The position numbers and the translations under genes are program-made. Under the pieces are notes generated by a model that searched no databases, had not been told where the DNA came from, and saw only the letters and a program-made list of their open reading frames with translations. DNA of 61,999 nt, from NCBI GenBank assembly GCA_032718475.1, contig JAUCBJ010001495.1, forward strand, positions 1 through 61,999. The letters run 5' to 3'. This DNA comes from Nemertoderma westbladi. Lineage: Eukaryota; Xenacoelomorpha; Nemertodermatida; Nemertodermatidae. This document shows, one piece after another, positions 60,715 through 61,999 of the stretch; the first letter of the stretch is position 1, and the number at the start of each line of letters is the position of its first letter.

Positions 60715-60809
60715 GTAAAGATTGAAAGTCTGGAAGCTGGCATCCCTAGGTATTATTATTATAAAGAGCGTCAGCCTGCGTTTAATAAATATATTTTAAT
60801 ACAAAACAG

Positions 60810-60935
60810 GCCGAACGCAATGAGGCTTATAATGAAGACGAGTACTGCATTGATTATATTCCTATAAACCACCTGGCTTTGCATATTGAACGTGCGTTTG
60901 GAAATAAGTTCGTGCTACCCTTCCGTGGATGGTAG
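60810..60935 (+). CDS. Copy B small zinc-binding-type protein, exon 2
   Basis: Follows a 95-nt intron (60715-60809) with the same donor and acceptor. It gives 41 codons to TAG 60933-60935, with Val to Ala and Lys to Asn relative to copy A and a silent GGG to GGA. Conservation of frame, length and splice sites in both copies supports the spliced model. Confidence 0.62.
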   Translation, partial: AERNEAYNEDEYCIDYIPINHLALHIERAFGNKFVLPFRGW

Positions 60936-60953
60936 ATGTCGCGGTTATGTATT

Positions 60954-60978
60954 GGTGGGTGGGGGGAGGGGGGGGGGT
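60954..60978 (+). repeat. G-rich tract downstream of the copy B gene
   Basis: Same position and type as in copy A; a possible G-quadruplex. Confidence 0.8.
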
Positions 60979-61140
60979 GCATATTAAAAGGGGTGAACAC
61001 GTACTGTACTGTCCCCCTTTCTTTGATTAATTGGTGGTGTGGGTTAATCTCTCATAACCTGATTTTGTGATACAGTCGCACAATTTTAATTTGTATCTCA
61101 TAACTGGGCCTCGTGCTGCGCGAAGGCCCCACGAACGTGT

Positions 61141-61272
61141 ACAGACTAGGCCTACATACAGGAATATTTTAAAATGGAAACATGGCACAATGAGGAACGT
61201 GCTATGTCTAATGTCACCTACTAGATTGTAATGAATCCCATAAAAAATGACTCCTAAATCATTTGAACCTAA
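61141..61272. other. Non-coding spacer
   Basis: AT-rich unique-looking sequence between repeat copy B and the 52-bp array. Its last part (GTAATGAATCCCATAAAA, CTAAATCATTTGAACC) looks like a degenerate start of the array. Nothing else was seen. Confidence 0.6.
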
Positions 61273-61890
61273 GTAGGTTTAAATGAACCCCATTATCAAC
61301 GGGATTCAATACAACCTATGTACTGTAGGTTTAAATGAATCCCTTTATCAACGGGAATCAATATAACATATGTACTGTAGGTTTAAATGAACCCCTTTAT
61401 CAACGGGATTCAATACAACCTATGTACTGTAGGTTTAGATGAACCCCTTTATCAACGGGATTCAATATAACCTATGTACTGTAGGTTTAAATGAACCCCT
61501 TTATCAACGGGATTCAATACAACCTATGTACTGTAGGTTTAAATGAATCCCTTTATCAACGGGAATCAATATAACATATGTACTGTAGGTTTAAATGAAC
61601 CCCTTTATCAACGGGATTCAATACAACCTATGTACTGTAGGTTTAAATGAACCCCTTTATCAACGGGATTCAATATAACATATGTACTGTAGGTTTAGAT
61701 GAACCCCTTTATCAACGGGATTCAATATAACCTATGTACTGTAGGTTTAAATGAACCCCTTTATCAACGGGATTCAATACAACCTATGTACTGTAGGTTT
61801 AAATGAACCCCTTTATCAACGGGATTCAATATAACATATGTACTGTAGGTTTAAATGAACCCCTTTATCAAAGGGATTCAATACAACCTA
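61273..61890 (+). repeat. 52-bp tandem repeat, about 12 units
   Basis: The unit begins GTAGGTTTAAATGAACCCC and includes TTATCAACGGGATTCAATA, then CAACCTATGTACT. Three or four unit types alternate (AACCCC or AATCCC; CAACCTATG or TAACATATG; TTTAAATG or TTTAGATG), and the order in units 2-5 partly recurs from unit 6, a sign of multi-unit duplication. The array ends with an inverted CCTACAGTACA. The last 109 bases of the window show nothing recognisable. Confidence 0.93.
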
Positions 61891-61999
61891 CAGTACAGGC
61901 CACCAGAAAACGCAGATTTGTACAATTGTGAACACATTTTTTCAAATGTGTACCAGTGTAATGTAATGTTGTTGAACGGGACAATTGAACATAATTGAA

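Larger units (their letters stand above)
59631..61140 (+). mobile_element. Repeat copy B (~1.5 kb), uninterrupted
   Basis: Full-length counterpart of copy A, 1510 bp, with mostly single-base differences and a few short indels (e.g. an extra ATTGCTGC-type insertion near 60117). It retains the two target sites that are occupied in copy A. Its near-terminal inverted pair lies at 59711-59729 and 61114-61132. Confidence 0.85.

Overview
This is eukaryotic, metazoan nuclear DNA: spliced genes, LTR retrotransposons, nested DNA transposons, tandem repeats and AT-rich intergenic sequence. Host-type genes encode ShK-type cysteine-rich modules and a GAPR-1-like CAP protein. A marine invertebrate, perhaps an echinoderm or other deuterostome, is plausible, but the sequence alone does not fix the taxon. 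LAYOUT: 1-4408 is a nearly intact, young Ty3/gypsy retrotransposon on the minus strand (CsRn1/Kabuki-like by its Gag Cys-His box). 5334-44344 is the 3' part of a plus-strand gene encoding tandem ShK modules. 44634-45086 is a foldback element. 46.68-48.04 kb is a small gene for a lipid-anchored-looking CAP protein, with a recognisable promoter, 5' UTR intron and single-exon CDS. 49906-61140 holds two copies (A and B) of a ~1.5 kb repeat that carries a small two-exon gene. Copy A is split by a 6.4 kb Ty3/gypsy element (4-bp target duplication) and a 1.8 kb TIR transposon (8-bp duplication), and copy B preserves both empty target sites. 61273-61890 is a 52-bp tandem repeat. CENTRAL RESULT: the last intron of the ShK gene (5559-44126, 38.6 kb) is almost entirely one 62-bp minisatellite of roughly 610 units, running into the final exon. 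The unit can be traced to its source. It is the last 16 nt of that intron plus the first 46 nt of the following exon. Every unit is therefore a copy of a 3' splice-site/exon-start boundary: a pyrimidine-rich stretch, AG (lost in many units), a GAAGAAGAG purine enhancer-like tract, and codons for the middle of an ShK module. The real exon is the last, continuing copy. Splicing the GTAGGT donor at 5559 to the AG at 44126 gives a phase-1 junction and restores correct six-cysteine spacing of the second ShK module, so the gene appears functional across an array of hundreds of decoy acceptor sites. The array carries its history: leftmost unit most divergent, rare variants shared only by its two edges, exon-like variants confined to the exon-proximal end, and several generations of multi-unit block duplication in the middle. 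I regard this exon-boundary-derived intronic minisatellite as the exciting system of the window. Other points: a PHD-like finger at the C-terminus of the second retrotransposon's integrase, ending in a stop codon where the eighth zinc ligand should be; an Asp-Cys-Gly protease site in the otherwise intact first retrotransposon; and a duplicated, unrecognised zinc-binding-type protein whose 95-nt intron gives a coherent C-terminus in both copies.
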